Positions 43,563 to 53,821 of a stretch of 64,000 bases of DNA are shown one piece after another. Below the pieces are notes generated by a model. The model made no database searches. It saw only the letters and a list, made by a program, of their open reading frames with translations, and was not told the origin of the DNA. A program made the position numbers and the translations under genes. This stretch comes from Mycobacterium sp. BK086 (lineage in GTDB: Bacteria > Actinomycetota > Actinomycetes > Mycobacteriales > Mycobacteriaceae): contig SNWL01000010.1 of assembly GCA_004362315.1 (NCBI GenBank), positions 297,491 to 361,490 on the forward strand, written 5' to 3'. Numbering within the stretch: position 1 is the first letter of the stretch; every line of letters starts with the position of its first letter.

Positions 43563-44644
43563 TTGCGGGGTCCTTGAGGGATGTAGGGAGATTCCTTTCG
43601 GCTGTAGCAGTCACCGGTATCGCCACAGGTGGGCAGCGGAAACAACGTCCGCGGCTGCACGCGGAATGCCCAGTCGATGAACGGCTGCATGTAGGATCCG
43701 GGCAGCAGGTTGCCCAAAGTTACGTTGGCGTATGGGCCGCCGGCGACGGATTCACCGTTGGTTTGAGCAACCTTTCGCACGCCAGTGATCGACTTCGCGA
43801 GGTTGTCCCGGTTCTTCTGCAATACCGCGGTGACAGAGTTCAAGCGGTCCAGCGTCGGAGCGAGGTCGGCTTCGTTGTCGTGCACCAGGCCAGACAGCTG
43901 CTTCGCGACCACCGAGATGTTTTGCAGCAAACCGACGATCGCGTCACGCCGGTCGATAAGGACACCCAGCAGCGTGTTCGCATTGAGGATAAGGGCGTTC
44001 ATCTGCTGGCTGCGCTCGGCGAGGACGCCGCTGACATTGCCGGTGCTGCCCAGCAGTTCGCGAAGCGATTCGTTGCGCGCGTTGATGATCTGTGACAGGC
44101 GGGACAAGCCGTCGAATGTTGGCGCCAATTGCGGCGCGATGCGGTCGAGCGTCGTCGAGAGTGTATCGAGGGCCAAGTTGAGCTGTTCGGTATCGGTGCC
44201 GGCGGAATTGGTGGTCAGATCGCTGAGGGCATCGGTCAATGAATATGGCGACGAGGTCCGAGACAGCGGAATGACCGCACGGGCATCGAGTCGTTGTGGA
44301 CCTGCCGATTCCAGAGTGAGCACCCGCCGTCCTAGCAGGGATCCGATCTTGATGTGTGCGGTGGTTTCTGAACCCAACCTGACGGATGCCTTGACGGTGA
44401 AGTCGACCAGCACCTTGCCGCGATCTAGCGACACCGCCTTCACGGTGCCAACGGCGACCCCCGAAACTTTGACGTCGTTGCCCGGCATCAGCCCGCCCGC
44501 TTCGGCGAACATCGCCTGATAGGGGATGGTGGTGGCCAAAGTGACCAACATCTGGGGTGCAAGACCGATCGCGATGACGAGACCGACGAGAACGACGCCG
44601 ATGAATCCCGATCGAATCAGCTGTTGGGCACGGTATTTGAGCAT
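43559..44644 (-). CDS. mceC: Mce family protein, MceC position
   Basis: I start it at ATG 44644 (361 residues), two bases after the mceB stop; a longer frame to 44737 would overlap mceB widely. The protein has an N-terminal anchor (about 12-32), the Mce domain (MFAEAGGLMPGNDVKVSGVA, VGTVKAVSLD), and a helical C-terminal part with paired Cys near the end (PTCGDTGDCYSR). Confidence 0.9.
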   Translation of the reverse strand: MLKYRAQQLIRSGFIGVVLVGLVIAIGLAPQMLVTLATTIPYQAMFAEAGGLMPGNDVKVSGVAVGTVKAVSLDRGKVLVDFTVKASVRLGSETTAHIKIGSLLGRRVLTLESAGPQRLDARAVIPLSRTSSPYSLTDALSDLTTNSAGTDTEQLNLALDTLSTTLDRIAPQLAPTFDGLSRLSQIINARNESLRELLGSTGNVSGVLAERSQQMNALILNANTLLGVLIDRRDAIVGLLQNISVVAKQLSGLVHDNEADLAPTLDRLNSVTAVLQKNRDNLAKSITGVRKVAQTNGESVAGGPYANVTLGNLLPGSYMQPFIDWAFRVQPRTLFPLPTCGDTGDCYSRKESPYIPQGPRK

Positions 44645-44646
44645 CG

Positions 44647-45672
44647 TTACTCCCGACAGCGTCCGGCATCGGAGTGCACCCACGGAAGGACCAGCACTTT
44701 TCCGGACGGGTCGTTGACTCGCAGCGTCAGGTCGCACAGGTAGTAGTTGATGAAGCTGCCGTAAGAACCGATGCGGGCGAGTTTGCGGAAGTTCTCGGGC
44801 GCTTTCTGCAGCGCCCCATCGACGTAGTCCTTGTGCATGTCGAGGTTGGGCGCCACGCGTGCGAGTTGATCGACAGCGCCGGCCAGCGGCACACGTACGT
44901 TGGCCAACAGATCTGCCACCGAAGCGGTTCCCTTATCGAGCGCGTCGATGGCGCTGCCGATGGGTTCGGCGTCATGCGACAGTGACCCGACGAGTTGTTG
45001 GAGACGATCGATGGCAGCGGAGAACTTGGCGCCATCTTGTCCGACCGTCGCCATGACATCGCGCAGATTGTCGATAAGCTGCTGCACGACCTCACCGTGA
45101 TCGGCCAGATCGGTGGTGAAGGATGTGGTCTTGGAGAACAGCGAATCCAGCGTCGTGTCCTGCCCCTGAACGATCTGCAGCAGTGAGCCGGTCAGTGCGT
45201 TGACCTCGTGCGGATCGAGGCTCTGCACAACGGGTTTCAGTCCACCTAATAACAGATCGAGATCCAGCGCGGGCGCTGTCCGGTCGCTGGGAATGGTGGA
45301 ACCCGCCGGCAACATCTGGATCGGGCCGGGCCCGTCGAGTAGGGCGAGGTAACGATCACCGACAAGGTTCTGATAGCGGATGACGGCCCGGGTGCCGGTG
45401 GTGAGCTGCACGGAGTCGTCGACGTCGAAGCTCACGGTGACGTGCTGGTCGTCACCGAGCTGCACGCCGGTAACAGTGCCCACCCGGATGCCACTGACCC
45501 GGACAGACTCCCCGGAGCGTAGGTCTGAGGCGTCGGTGAACACCGCCGAATAGCTCTTGGCTCCGCCGGCTTGGACTTGGATGAAGCCCATGTATAGGAA
45601 CGTCGACGCGAAGGCCATCACGATGATGAAGATCGTGAATTTCACGAATGCCGCGCTGCGCAGAATGCTCAT
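44647..45672 (-). CDS. mceB: Mce family protein, MceB position
   Basis: The 341-residue protein has a membrane anchor at about 10-28 and an Mce domain (SYSAVFTDASDLRSGESVRV, GIRVGTVTGVQL), followed by helices and a C-terminal Cys pair (YYLCDLTL, AGRCRE). Its ATG overlaps the mceA stop by four bases. It is the second of the six ring subunits. Confidence 0.9.
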   Translation of the reverse strand: MSILRSAAFVKFTIFIIVMAFASTFLYMGFIQVQAGGAKSYSAVFTDASDLRSGESVRVSGIRVGTVTGVQLGDDQHVTVSFDVDDSVQLTTGTRAVIRYQNLVGDRYLALLDGPGPIQMLPAGSTIPSDRTAPALDLDLLLGGLKPVVQSLDPHEVNALTGSLLQIVQGQDTTLDSLFSKTTSFTTDLADHGEVVQQLIDNLRDVMATVGQDGAKFSAAIDRLQQLVGSLSHDAEPIGSAIDALDKGTASVADLLANVRVPLAGAVDQLARVAPNLDMHKDYVDGALQKAPENFRKLARIGSYGSFINYYLCDLTLRVNDPSGKVLVLPWVHSDAGRCRE

Positions 45673-46862
45673 CCGGGCTGACCTATCTGCGCGACGTTAC
45701 GGGGCGGCCCGTCGATCGGACCGAACAGCAGTTGCTTGAGTCCGTCGCTGTTGAGTACGACTCCCTGGTTGCCGTACTTGAATGGGTTGGCGCCGACATC
45801 GGCAACCAGGAATGGCGCGGTATCGCCGTGGGGCACAGGCAAGAACTCACAGTGCGGGCCACCCGTTGCGCCCACTTTGGGCAGATCGTCCGGGTACCGG
45901 TAACGCTCACGGCCGAGCGTGAAGTTGACCGATGCCGGGTTGCCACTCTGGTAGCCGACCGGCGAGTCCCTGTCGTACTGGGCAACCGCCTTCAGCCCGC
46001 AGGTGAGCACAGGGTTGTAGCGGTCGAGCAGTGTTGACGTCGGCAGCAACAGGTGCACGACATCGGTCAGGGTTGAGTGGTTTTGCGCCAGCACCTCATT
46101 GCCGGTGTCGGCCAATCCGATCACACTGACCAACAATGTGTCGAAGTTCTGCTGTTCGTCGGTCAGGGTGCGGCTCATGGCCGTGACGTTCGCCATGGTC
46201 TTCAGCAGATCGGGGGCCGCGTCGTTGTAGGCGGCAAGGACTTGAGGAGCGACCGAGAGTTCGTGGGACAGCGCCGGTAGCGACGGTTCGATCTTGGCCA
46301 GGGCGGCGTCGAGGGCGGCTAAGCCCTGGCCGAACTGGGCACCGCGGCCACTCAGCGACCGGGAGATCACCCCGAGGGCTTCATTCAGTTTCATCGGCTC
46401 TATCTGTCCCAGGATCTCGGCGAGCCTTTCGAACAATGTGTTGAATTCGACGGTGACCTGTTGCGCCTGGAGAACCTGTCCGGCGTACATGCTGCGCGCG
46501 GACGGCTCTTGTGGCGGTATCAGTTGGACGAACTTGGCGCCGAACACCGTGGTCGACGCGATGTCTGCGACGACGTTGGCCGGAATCTTCGCCAATTCGG
46601 AGGGATCGATCGACAGGTGCAGCACGGCGTGGTTGTCCGAGCGTTCCTCGATCGACTGCACGGTCCCGACCTGCACACCGAGCATCGTTACCTTTGCATC
46701 GGGATCCATTACCAGTCCAGCACGCGGCGCGACGAGCGTGACCGGAACACTGCGGGTGAAGCCACCTGCGAACGCGGTCAACGCAATTGTGACGATCATG
46801 ACCAGCACGGCGGCGAACGCGACGCCGGTCACGAAGCGAAACATTCTTGGCGACAGGTGCAT
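45669..46862 (-). CDS. mceA: Mce family protein, MceA position
   Basis: The 397-residue protein carries an N-terminal anchor (about 8-30), an Mce domain (VPVTLVAPRAGLVMDPDAKV, GVQVGTVQSI) and a helical domain. Paired Cys occur in LTCGLKAV and GPHCEFLPV. It starts 4 bp after the yrbEB stop. In mycobacteria the Mce set carries lipids such as fatty acids or sterols towards the YrbE permease; which lipid this set carries cannot be read from sequence. Confidence 0.92.
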   Translation of the reverse strand: MHLSPRMFRFVTGVAFAAVLVMIVTIALTAFAGGFTRSVPVTLVAPRAGLVMDPDAKVTMLGVQVGTVQSIEERSDNHAVLHLSIDPSELAKIPANVVADIASTTVFGAKFVQLIPPQEPSARSMYAGQVLQAQQVTVEFNTLFERLAEILGQIEPMKLNEALGVISRSLSGRGAQFGQGLAALDAALAKIEPSLPALSHELSVAPQVLAAYNDAAPDLLKTMANVTAMSRTLTDEQQNFDTLLVSVIGLADTGNEVLAQNHSTLTDVVHLLLPTSTLLDRYNPVLTCGLKAVAQYDRDSPVGYQSGNPASVNFTLGRERYRYPDDLPKVGATGGPHCEFLPVPHGDTAPFLVADVGANPFKYGNQGVVLNSDGLKQLLFGPIDGPPRNVAQIGQPG

Positions 46863-46866
46863 TCGA

Positions 46867-47709
46867 TCACCCGGACAAGTTGAAGTTGCCGTTGGTGCCG
46901 TAGATGGCCAGCGACACCAACAGTGTTATCGACACCGTCACCATCAATGAGGTGCGGACGGCGTTGCCGACCGCCACGCCCACACCTGCTGGTCCCCCAG
47001 ACGCGAAGAACCCGAAGTAAGTGTGAATGAGCAGGATCGCCAGGGCCATGAGAATCGCCTGCACGAACGACCACATCAAATCGATCGGGTTGAGGAAGGT
47101 CGCGAAGTAGTGGTTGTACAGTCCTGCCGATTGCCCGAGCATCTCCACGGTCACGAATCTGCTTGCCAGAAATGACGTTACGACTGCCACCGCGTAGAGC
47201 GGCGCGATCACCGTCATCCCGGCGACGATCCTGGTTCCGACGAGATAAGCGATTGGCGGGATCGCCATCGATTCGAGTGCATCGATCTCCTCGTTGATGC
47301 GCATGGCGCCCAGCTGGGCGGTTGCGCCGGCACCGAAGGTGGCGGTCAGGCCGATGCCAGCGATGACCGGAGCGGCTATGCGGACGTTGGCGAACGCTGC
47401 CAGGAATCCGGTCAACGCCTCGATGCCGACATTGCCCAGCGAGCTGTACCCCTGCACCGCGAGTGTCGCCCCGGTGGAAACGGTCAGAAAGCCAACGATC
47501 GCAAGGGTTCCGCCGATAGTGGCAAGGGTCCCCACGCCCATGCTGATCTCGGCGATCAGGCGGATCGTTTCACGTCGATATCGCAATGCTGCGCCCGGTG
47601 CCCCGACGAGCGCCTTCCAGTAGAAGGCGGCATGGTCACCCAATTGCCCGAATCGGTCGACGGGCGCATTCACCGCGCGGTATACGCGGGGGTAGACGGC
47701 TTCTAGCAT
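46867..47709 (-). CDS. yrbEB: YrbE/MlaE permease, B type
   Basis: The 280-residue membrane protein has five to six hydrophobic helices and the MlaE signature (GIGLTATFGAGATAQLGAMR, INEEIDALESMAIPP) that contacts the MlaF-type ATPase. It forms the permease with YrbEA. It starts 16 bp after the yrbEA stop and is followed immediately by mceA. The shared ATPase is usually encoded elsewhere, and none is found here. Confidence 0.93.
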   Translation of the reverse strand: MLEAVYPRVYRAVNAPVDRFGQLGDHAAFYWKALVGAPGAALRYRRETIRLIAEISMGVGTLATIGGTLAIVGFLTVSTGATLAVQGYSSLGNVGIEALTGFLAAFANVRIAAPVIAGIGLTATFGAGATAQLGAMRINEEIDALESMAIPPIAYLVGTRIVAGMTVIAPLYAVAVVTSFLASRFVTVEMLGQSAGLYNHYFATFLNPIDLMWSFVQAILMALAILLIHTYFGFFASGGPAGVGVAVGNAVRTSLMVTVSITLLVSLAIYGTNGNFNLSG

Positions 47710-47725
47710 TGTCTGGCCCCTGTCA

Positions 47726-48538
47726 TCACGCTGTCACCTGGATGCCGATCGCGGTCGCGATGACGTTGATGACAAACAGGCACATGAACGCAAAGACCAC
47801 GGTTTCGTTGACGGCGTTACCCACCGCTTTGGCGCCGCCGCCAGTGATGATCAGGCCGCGATAACACGCGACCAGCCCTGCGGTCAGTCCGAACAAGGCC
47901 GCTTTGACGCTGGAGATGATCAGCTCGGGTACGCCGGTGAGCAGCGTGATACCCCCGACGAACGCGCCCGGGTTGACCTTCTGAATGAACACCGAAAAAA
48001 CGAACCCGCCGCAGATTCCGATGAGGCACACCAGGTTGTTCAGCAACAGCGCCACCAGCGAGGACGCCAAGATGCGGGGAGTCACCAAGCGATGCACGGG
48101 GTTGATGCCCAAAATCTCCAAGGCATCGATTTCCTCGCGGATGGTGCGTGCCCCAAGATCGGCGCACATCGCGGTCGCTCCGGCCCCAGCCACGACCAAG
48201 ACGGTGACGATCGGTCCGATCTGCGTGACGGCCCCGAACGCCGCGCCCGCTCCGCTGAGGTCTGCGGCGCCGAGTTCACGCAGCAGGACGTTGAGTGTGA
48301 AACTCACCAGGACGGTGAACGGAATCGCCACCAGCAGCGTCGGCAACATCGACACTCGGGCCACAAACCAGGCTTGCTCCCAGAACTCGCGCGCGTAAAA
48401 GGGGCGGCGGAAGGTGAATCTGATTGCGTCCGCCGACATCGCGACGAAACCACCGATCGCCCGCATCGGCGTGCGAATGTCGACGCTCAGCAGCGGTAGT
48501 CCAGTCCCCCACCGGTCAGCGCGATGTCCTGCAGTCAT
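47726..48538 (-). CDS. yrbEA: YrbE/MlaE permease, A type
   Basis: The 270-residue protein has the MlaE layout with GAGATAMCADLGARTIREEI and DALEILGINPVHRLVTPRIL as the conserved ATPase-contact segment. I chose ATG 48538; a TTG at 48574 would add 12 residues, and neither has a strong ribosome site. It heads the operon yrbEA-yrbEB-mceABCDEF. It is similar to the partial copy at 63554-64000. Confidence 0.92.
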   Translation of the reverse strand: MTAGHRADRWGTGLPLLSVDIRTPMRAIGGFVAMSADAIRFTFRRPFYAREFWEQAWFVARVSMLPTLLVAIPFTVLVSFTLNVLLRELGAADLSGAGAAFGAVTQIGPIVTVLVVAGAGATAMCADLGARTIREEIDALEILGINPVHRLVTPRILASSLVALLLNNLVCLIGICGGFVFSVFIQKVNPGAFVGGITLLTGVPELIISSVKAALFGLTAGLVACYRGLIITGGGAKAVGNAVNETVVFAFMCLFVINVIATAIGIQVTA

Positions 48539-48673
48539 CAGCGCACCACTCGCCGGTTCCGCCGACTGGCCCAAGGTTTACCGGCGCAACCAGTCGAGTC
48601 GCACGGTGATCCCTTGCGCTCCAACGGTATTGGCATCTCACGCTGGTGCTCTACGATGCGCCCGCCGAAGGCG

Positions 48674-49642
48674 CTACGGAGCATCGCGGTACCAGTCGTC
48701 GCCGCCCACCGCTCGTTTCAGAACAGTAAGGCGCTCGGCGTCCTCACGCCGACTGATGCTGGCGTGTCTCACCATCGCCGAGCCATGGAACGTGCCGGGA
48801 AACAGATGCAACTCCACCGTGACCCCCGCGCACAGCAGCGCCTGGGCGTAGGCAATGCCCTCATCGCGCATCGGATCGAACTCCATCACTGAGATGTAGG
48901 CGGGAGGCAATCCGGTGAGATCGGTTGCACGGGCCGGTGCGGCGTACGGCGACACATCGGCCGATCCGCGCTTACCGGGCCCGAGATAGCAATCCCAGCT
49001 GATCTCCACCAGTGGCCGGTTCCAATTCGGCGTGTCGGTGAACATCTGCATGCTCGGTGACGCGAGTCGGTCATCTAGTTCGGGAACCGACAGGAATTGA
49101 AAGGCGATCGCCGGACCCCCGCGGTCGCGTGCAAGCAAGGCCAGGGCAGCACACAACCCGCCGCCGGCGCTGGCGCCGTGTAACACGATCCGGTCGGGGT
49201 CTACGCCTAGCTCGTGGGCGTTCTTGGCGACCCAGGTCAGCGCGGCATAGCAATCTTCGACCGGGGCAGGAAACGGCGCTTCCGGCGCCAACCGGTAGCC
49301 CACAGAAACCACGACGACGCCTAGGTCTCTGGCCAACTCGATGTTCTGGACGTGGTCGAGGGCCAGGCTTCCGGTGATGAAGGCACCGCCGTGGACATCG
49401 AACAGCAGTGAGGGGTGGTTGACGGTATCGGGTGCGTAGATGCGGATCGGCACGTCGGGTGAGTCCGGTGGTCCAGGTACCGACACCGCCCGCACACGGA
49501 CTCCCGCGGTGTCGATCTCGGCGTTAACCGCCGCTACCAGGCTCTCTGTCAGCGCCCGCGCGCCAGCGATATCCGCGGCAAGGTCGACGTTCGGCAGAAA
49601 CGGAATAGCAGCGGCGATCTCGGGGTCGAGCGGATATGTCAT
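48674..49642 (-). CDS. Alpha/beta hydrolase, HSL (LipH-like) family esterase
   Basis: From ATG 49642 (GAAGGAAG upstream) the protein has 322 residues. The hormone-sensitive lipase pattern is complete: FDVHGGAFITGS (oxyanion HGG), nucleophile VLHGASAGGGLCAAL (G-x-S-x-G), and the C-terminal EFDPMRDEG and HLFPGTFHGSA with the acid and His. It hydrolyses short-chain or medium-chain carboxyl esters. It lies 135 bp upstream of yrbEA on the same strand and may be co-transcribed with the mce operon. Confidence 0.9.
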   Translation of the reverse strand: MTYPLDPEIAAAIPFLPNVDLAADIAGARALTESLVAAVNAEIDTAGVRVRAVSVPGPPDSPDVPIRIYAPDTVNHPSLLFDVHGGAFITGSLALDHVQNIELARDLGVVVVSVGYRLAPEAPFPAPVEDCYAALTWVAKNAHELGVDPDRIVLHGASAGGGLCAALALLARDRGGPAIAFQFLSVPELDDRLASPSMQMFTDTPNWNRPLVEISWDCYLGPGKRGSADVSPYAAPARATDLTGLPPAYISVMEFDPMRDEGIAYAQALLCAGVTVELHLFPGTFHGSAMVRHASISRREDAERLTVLKRAVGGDDWYRDAP

Positions 49643-49952
49643 CGGCTTCCTTCGACATCGAGGTCTAGACATCGTGGCAGCGGTTGCATCGCTGTGTCAT
49701 CCGCCATCTGGCGCTCATCGCGGCGTCGCAGTCCGCCGAACGCGCGATCGTGCCGTCCTGCCCTGCATCGCCCTGCCTGCCTGCTTGCGGTGCGGTAGGG
49801 CGAAGGGCCTCAGCAGTGTCGCAGCCCAGCAATCGGCGATGCTGAATGGTGAAACTGCTTACCGCACAGTTAGTTCAGCCTCCGGGCGGCCCGAATGCGG
49901 CTGCTGGCAGTTAAACTCGCGCCCACAGGGATGCGCTGCTCGGTCGGGGTGG
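49643..49952. other. Intergenic gap, no gene seen
   Basis: The gap separates the PucR regulator gene from the esterase gene on the same strand. I see no clear hairpin or operator. Confidence 0.5.
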
Positions 49953-51149
49953 CTACTCGGACGTCGGGGCGTGGGCCAGCCGATAGGACCATAAGGCGAA
50001 CTGCGCGCGAAACCGGCCCGTCGGATCGTCGAGGTGCCAATTGAGGGTCTCCTCGATGCGACTGAGTCGCGCGGAAACGGTGCTGTGGTGCAGATACAGC
50101 GCGTTTGCTGTCTGCCGAAGCGAGCCTTCCCGGAAGTACGCCTCGAGGGTGGCGATGTCGTCGGGCCCATGTTCGGTCGCATGCAGCGCCTCAAGCGCGA
50201 TGAGGTCGGTTGCTTGCAGCAGACGTTCGGCCGGTATCTCGGCCAGCAGTGCAAGCACCCCCAATTCGTCGTAATCGGTCACGTCCGCACCGGGATCGTC
50301 GCCGGCGTGGAAGTGTTCGGCGGCCGATGCCAGTCGCAGCGCCAGGCGCGCTTGTCGCCAAGAAGAATGGGCTGCGGGCGGCTGCACCACGCGGCCGAGG
50401 CCGATGCGCGGCCGGTGACGAAAGGAGCTGCCGCGCAGCGAGTTGCGCAAGCCGTCGGCATTGAGCGGAGAAGCGCCGTGGTGTTGCACCAATACGGCGG
50501 CGATACCGCCGATGACTTCGGCAAACGCTGCTCGAGCCGGATATACCGTTGAGATGTGCGCGACGAGTTCGGCAATCGGGCGGTCTTCGACGTCCGCAGA
50601 CACCGCGGCCACCTGGATGGGTCGCTGAGGGTCAAGACCGAGGCGGCGCAACGCGGCTGACCGATCTGCAATCTCGGCATGGCTACTGAGCACCATCTCT
50701 ACGAGCGTGGGATCTGCCAGGAGGGCGGCCTGGGGGCCCACCACCGCGCCCAGGAGCATCCGCGCCGCCAGTGACGCACGCTCGAGCACCAAGTCATCGA
50801 GCGGGGCCGGCTGGCGCGGCCGTTCCAGCCATACGCAGGCGGGTGTGCCGTTGATATCGAACTCGAAGCGAACCGTGGCGCGGGAGGCATCTTTGGACAA
50901 TGCGTCGCCTCCGGGGCTGAATCGCCACATTCGGTCCTCGCCCAGCTGTAACCCGCTGGAGCATTCCGCCACCCCGCTGGTGGCCCGGACCAGCGCTTCG
51001 GGGCTCGCGCGGCGTTCCACCAGAGCATCGAAGTAGGCGATCACCCGGACGCAGGTCTCCGCGTCGGCGTCCAGTGTCGCCAACCGCAGGAGCAGACCCT
51101 TCATGGGCGGACTCGTCGTGTCACGCTTAGCTCCCCCGGGTCTCCTCAT
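49953..51149 (-). CDS. PucR-type helix-turn-helix regulator
   Basis: The 398-residue protein ends in the PucR C-terminal HTH: TLEAYFREGSLRQTANALYL then HHSTVSARLSRIEETLNWHLDD. The central part resembles the GGDEF-like/CdaR domain of these regulators. It is likely an activator responding to a small metabolite. An ATG at 51104 (383 residues) is a good alternative start. It may control the esterase or mce genes downstream, or the DUF1214 gene upstream, which is inference. Confidence 0.85.
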   Translation of the reverse strand: MRRPGGAKRDTTSPPMKGLLLRLATLDADAETCVRVIAYFDALVERRASPEALVRATSGVAECSSGLQLGEDRMWRFSPGGDALSKDASRATVRFEFDINGTPACVWLERPRQPAPLDDLVLERASLAARMLLGAVVGPQAALLADPTLVEMVLSSHAEIADRSAALRRLGLDPQRPIQVAAVSADVEDRPIAELVAHISTVYPARAAFAEVIGGIAAVLVQHHGASPLNADGLRNSLRGSSFRHRPRIGLGRVVQPPAAHSSWRQARLALRLASAAEHFHAGDDPGADVTDYDELGVLALLAEIPAERLLQATDLIALEALHATEHGPDDIATLEAYFREGSLRQTANALYLHHSTVSARLSRIEETLNWHLDDPTGRFRAQFALWSYRLAHAPTSE

Positions 51150-51325
51150 GGCGTCATACGGTTACGGATGACGAATGTGCGGTGAGACTACGCCCGCGGG
51201 CGGGCGCTTCGAGCCGAAACGCAGTGCTGCTTGGTAATTCCTCGACTGGTCTATGCGTTGGCACCGGCCGCGGCAGCCGCTGACCCCGGGGTGATTCTGC
51301 TGGCAGCCCGACTGGCGGCCCGGCG

Positions 51326-52585
51326 TCAGTCGAGGAGGAGTCGGGCGACACCCTCGCGCCGCTCGGCCAGCTGTGCGCGACGCTGATCAGCGTCACACGC
51401 CTTCAAGGCTGGCTCCATCGTGTCGAGCTCGGCGAGCCCGACCACGCGACATGTGGGTGGCACCGGCTTGGTCGCGCCGCACAGCCGCAGAATGAGCACC
51501 CCCTGCTCAAGCCCGGTCGTGTCGAGCCAGTTGTAGACCCCAGGATCGTGGTGGGCCAGCACGAACCGGTACACCCCGTCGTCGTCGCGGTGAGCCTGCG
51601 CAGGATTGATCGTCGTCAATCGGTTGGCGTAGTCGAGTGTGTGCCACAGTGACGTAGCTAATTGCAGACCCCAATACGCCGCCTGCGGATCGACGAGCTC
51701 GATGACGAGCGCCTCGTTAGGAGCTAGCTTCCACCAGCCGAAGGTAGTTACCGGCAGCTTCGTCTCGGTCCGGTGCAGCTGAGAGTCAAATCTGTTCTCC
51801 TGCTTGGCGGCAAGGCCGCGAGACCGGTCCATCCAGAACCGGACTGCGCCCTCCAGGACCCAATCGCCGATGACGTCGAATTCTGCGGCAACGCGGCTGG
51901 CCCGGTGTTCGGGACGGGGCGCGTTCTGCCCGTCCACGCACTCGATGCGGAGGTGCGAGCGGCGGGCGTCCAGCCAGTCAACGAAGAATTCGCGGGTGAC
52001 CAACCCAGTGGTGCCTGGGTACAGCGGCCACCACTGGTGGTCGCGGGGCTCGCCGCCGAGGAAGATCTCGAAGTTGCCCTCGCCGTCCAGGTCGAGGTCG
52101 TCACGCAGGATGGTGGTCGCCGGCGTACTTTGGCGAAAATCCATCGAGACGTAGCTCGCATTGCCGAGTATTCCACGCACGCGATACCCGCGGTCGTCGC
52201 GAACCATCGCGCGCCGGTACACCCCGTCGGGGCTGGCTGCACCCCAGTCCAGCAGGTGCAGGCGATAGGGCGCCGAGAACATCGGCTCGAGCGGGTCGGC
52301 GTTGAGTAGCCCCGCATCGACCGAATACGCCAGCATCGTCAGCAGGTACCGAAACGATTCGGCGCGATCGACCGGATTGGCGGTGAGGGGAAACTGCGAT
52401 AGCAGCAGCGCACTTTCGCGCACACGGGCGCAAAACACTTCTACGGTCCGCTCATCGAGAACTGTCGCCGAATCATCGACAACGTTCCGCAGTAGTTTGT
52501 CCATCAGTGCCGACGACGGCATCCGCGCTTGCGCGAAGATCGACATGGTGCTCGAATCACCGTTCGGCTTGGTGTGTTCCGCCAT
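51326..52585 (-). CDS. DUF1214 domain protein
   Basis: From ATG 52585 (GGAGAGGAGTCCCGTG leader) the protein has 419 residues. The C-terminal half shows DUF1214 features: WWKLAPNEALVIELVDPQAA, YWGLQLATSLWHTLDYANRL and GVYRFVLAHHDPGVYNWLDT. Such proteins often occur beside sulfotransferases and acyl-CoA genes in mycobacteria, and a sulfotransferase is divergent here at 111 bp. Its biochemical role is not known. Confidence 0.85.
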   Translation of the reverse strand: MAEHTKPNGDSSTMSIFAQARMPSSALMDKLLRNVVDDSATVLDERTVEVFCARVRESALLLSQFPLTANPVDRAESFRYLLTMLAYSVDAGLLNADPLEPMFSAPYRLHLLDWGAASPDGVYRRAMVRDDRGYRVRGILGNASYVSMDFRQSTPATTILRDDLDLDGEGNFEIFLGGEPRDHQWWPLYPGTTGLVTREFFVDWLDARRSHLRIECVDGQNAPRPEHRASRVAAEFDVIGDWVLEGAVRFWMDRSRGLAAKQENRFDSQLHRTETKLPVTTFGWWKLAPNEALVIELVDPQAAYWGLQLATSLWHTLDYANRLTTINPAQAHRDDDGVYRFVLAHHDPGVYNWLDTTGLEQGVLILRLCGATKPVPPTCRVVGLAELDTMEPALKACDADQRRAQLAERREGVARLLLD

Positions 52586-52696
52586 CACGGGACTCCTCTC
52601 CGAACCGAACGACGAGGTTGGGTCCAAGGCGATGTTAGCGTCGAGCTGTTGGCCCGCTCTCGATATGGGAGCCAATTGGGTTGGAGGAGATCTGAA

Positions 52697-53821
52697 GTGA
52701 CCACGACGCCCGGCCTACTACTCGAGCGCGCCACGGAGCGAACCCAGATGTCGGACTTCGGTCCCGATGGGTGGCAAGACGGGTTCGAGCAGCTCGTCGC
52801 GGCGATTGCGGAGGACATCGGCGATAACGACGACGCTCGCCGCATTGAGGCGATCGTCGTTGACCGCCTTGCTGTTCGCCTCCGAATCGAGTCCTGGTAC
52901 AGCCAGCACGCCGGTGAGGCTGCAGCCCATCCGGTTGAGGGGCCCCTGATGGTTGTGGGCACCGGACGATCGGGAACGACCGCGTTGCACTACCTGCTCG
53001 CTGTCGACCCGCAGTTTCGCTACCTGCGCAAATGGGAGATCGCAGACCCGGTGCCGCCGCCGGACGCGGCAACTGAACATGCTGATCCCCGCCGGCCGGT
53101 GAACCGGGTCGGGCAAAATGTACAGCACATCGTCACGGCGGACGGGCCGACTGAGGACCGCAAGATCCATGAGCTCTCGTTCGGAGAGCACGGAGCCGTA
53201 CTGGGACTGCCAAGCTATGTAGCGTGGTGGCGGAATGCCGACCATACCGCGAAGTTCCCGTACCACGAACGCGTGCTGCGACTTCTGCACTCGCACCGGC
53301 CGCCGTATCGCTGGCTGTTGAAATCCCCAGAGGACATGATCAATCTGTTGCCAATGGCCCAGCACTATCCGCAGACAAGATTCGTGATGACCCATCGCGA
53401 TCCCCTCAAGGTGATCCCGTCAGCATGCAGCGTCATCGCGGAGCACACCCGAATGCGGCTTCCTGACTGGAAATTTGACGCAGCGACGTTCGGGCGTCAG
53501 ATTCTGATGGAGTTTCACGACAATATTGCGCGTGCCATCACCGCGCGCGCGGTGATCGGCGAGAGCCGATTTGTTGACGTCGGTCAACCCGAACTGGCGG
53601 CCAACCCGATCGGCGTGGCGGAACGCGTATATGCCTTGGCCGGACTCGAACTCACCGGTTCGGTGTGCGGCGCTATGCGGACCTGGAGTGCGCAGAATGC
53701 GGCCGGTTCCCGCGGTGAGCACCGTTACTCGGCCGAACAGTTCGGCATCACCGAAGGCGAGATCCGCGATGTATTCGCTGACTATTACGATCGCTTCGGC
53801 CAACACTTCGCATCGCCTTGA
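52697..53821 (+). CDS. Sulfotransferase family protein
   Basis: The 374-residue protein starts at GTG 52697 with GGAGGAGA upstream. The PAPS 5'-phosphosulfate loop is VVGTGRSGTTALHYLL and the 3'-phosphate region is RFVMTHRDPLKVIPSACSVI; LLKSPEDMINLL is another family block. It should transfer sulfate from PAPS to a lipid, sterol or polyketide hydroxyl, though several mycobacterial members are uncharacterised. It is divergent from the DUF1214 gene. Confidence 0.88.
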   Translation: MTTTPGLLLERATERTQMSDFGPDGWQDGFEQLVAAIAEDIGDNDDARRIEAIVVDRLAVRLRIESWYSQHAGEAAAHPVEGPLMVVGTGRSGTTALHYLLAVDPQFRYLRKWEIADPVPPPDAATEHADPRRPVNRVGQNVQHIVTADGPTEDRKIHELSFGEHGAVLGLPSYVAWWRNADHTAKFPYHERVLRLLHSHRPPYRWLLKSPEDMINLLPMAQHYPQTRFVMTHRDPLKVIPSACSVIAEHTRMRLPDWKFDAATFGRQILMEFHDNIARAITARAVIGESRFVDVGQPELAANPIGVAERVYALAGLELTGSVCGAMRTWSAQNAAGSRGEHRYSAEQFGITEGEIRDVFADYYDRFGQHFASP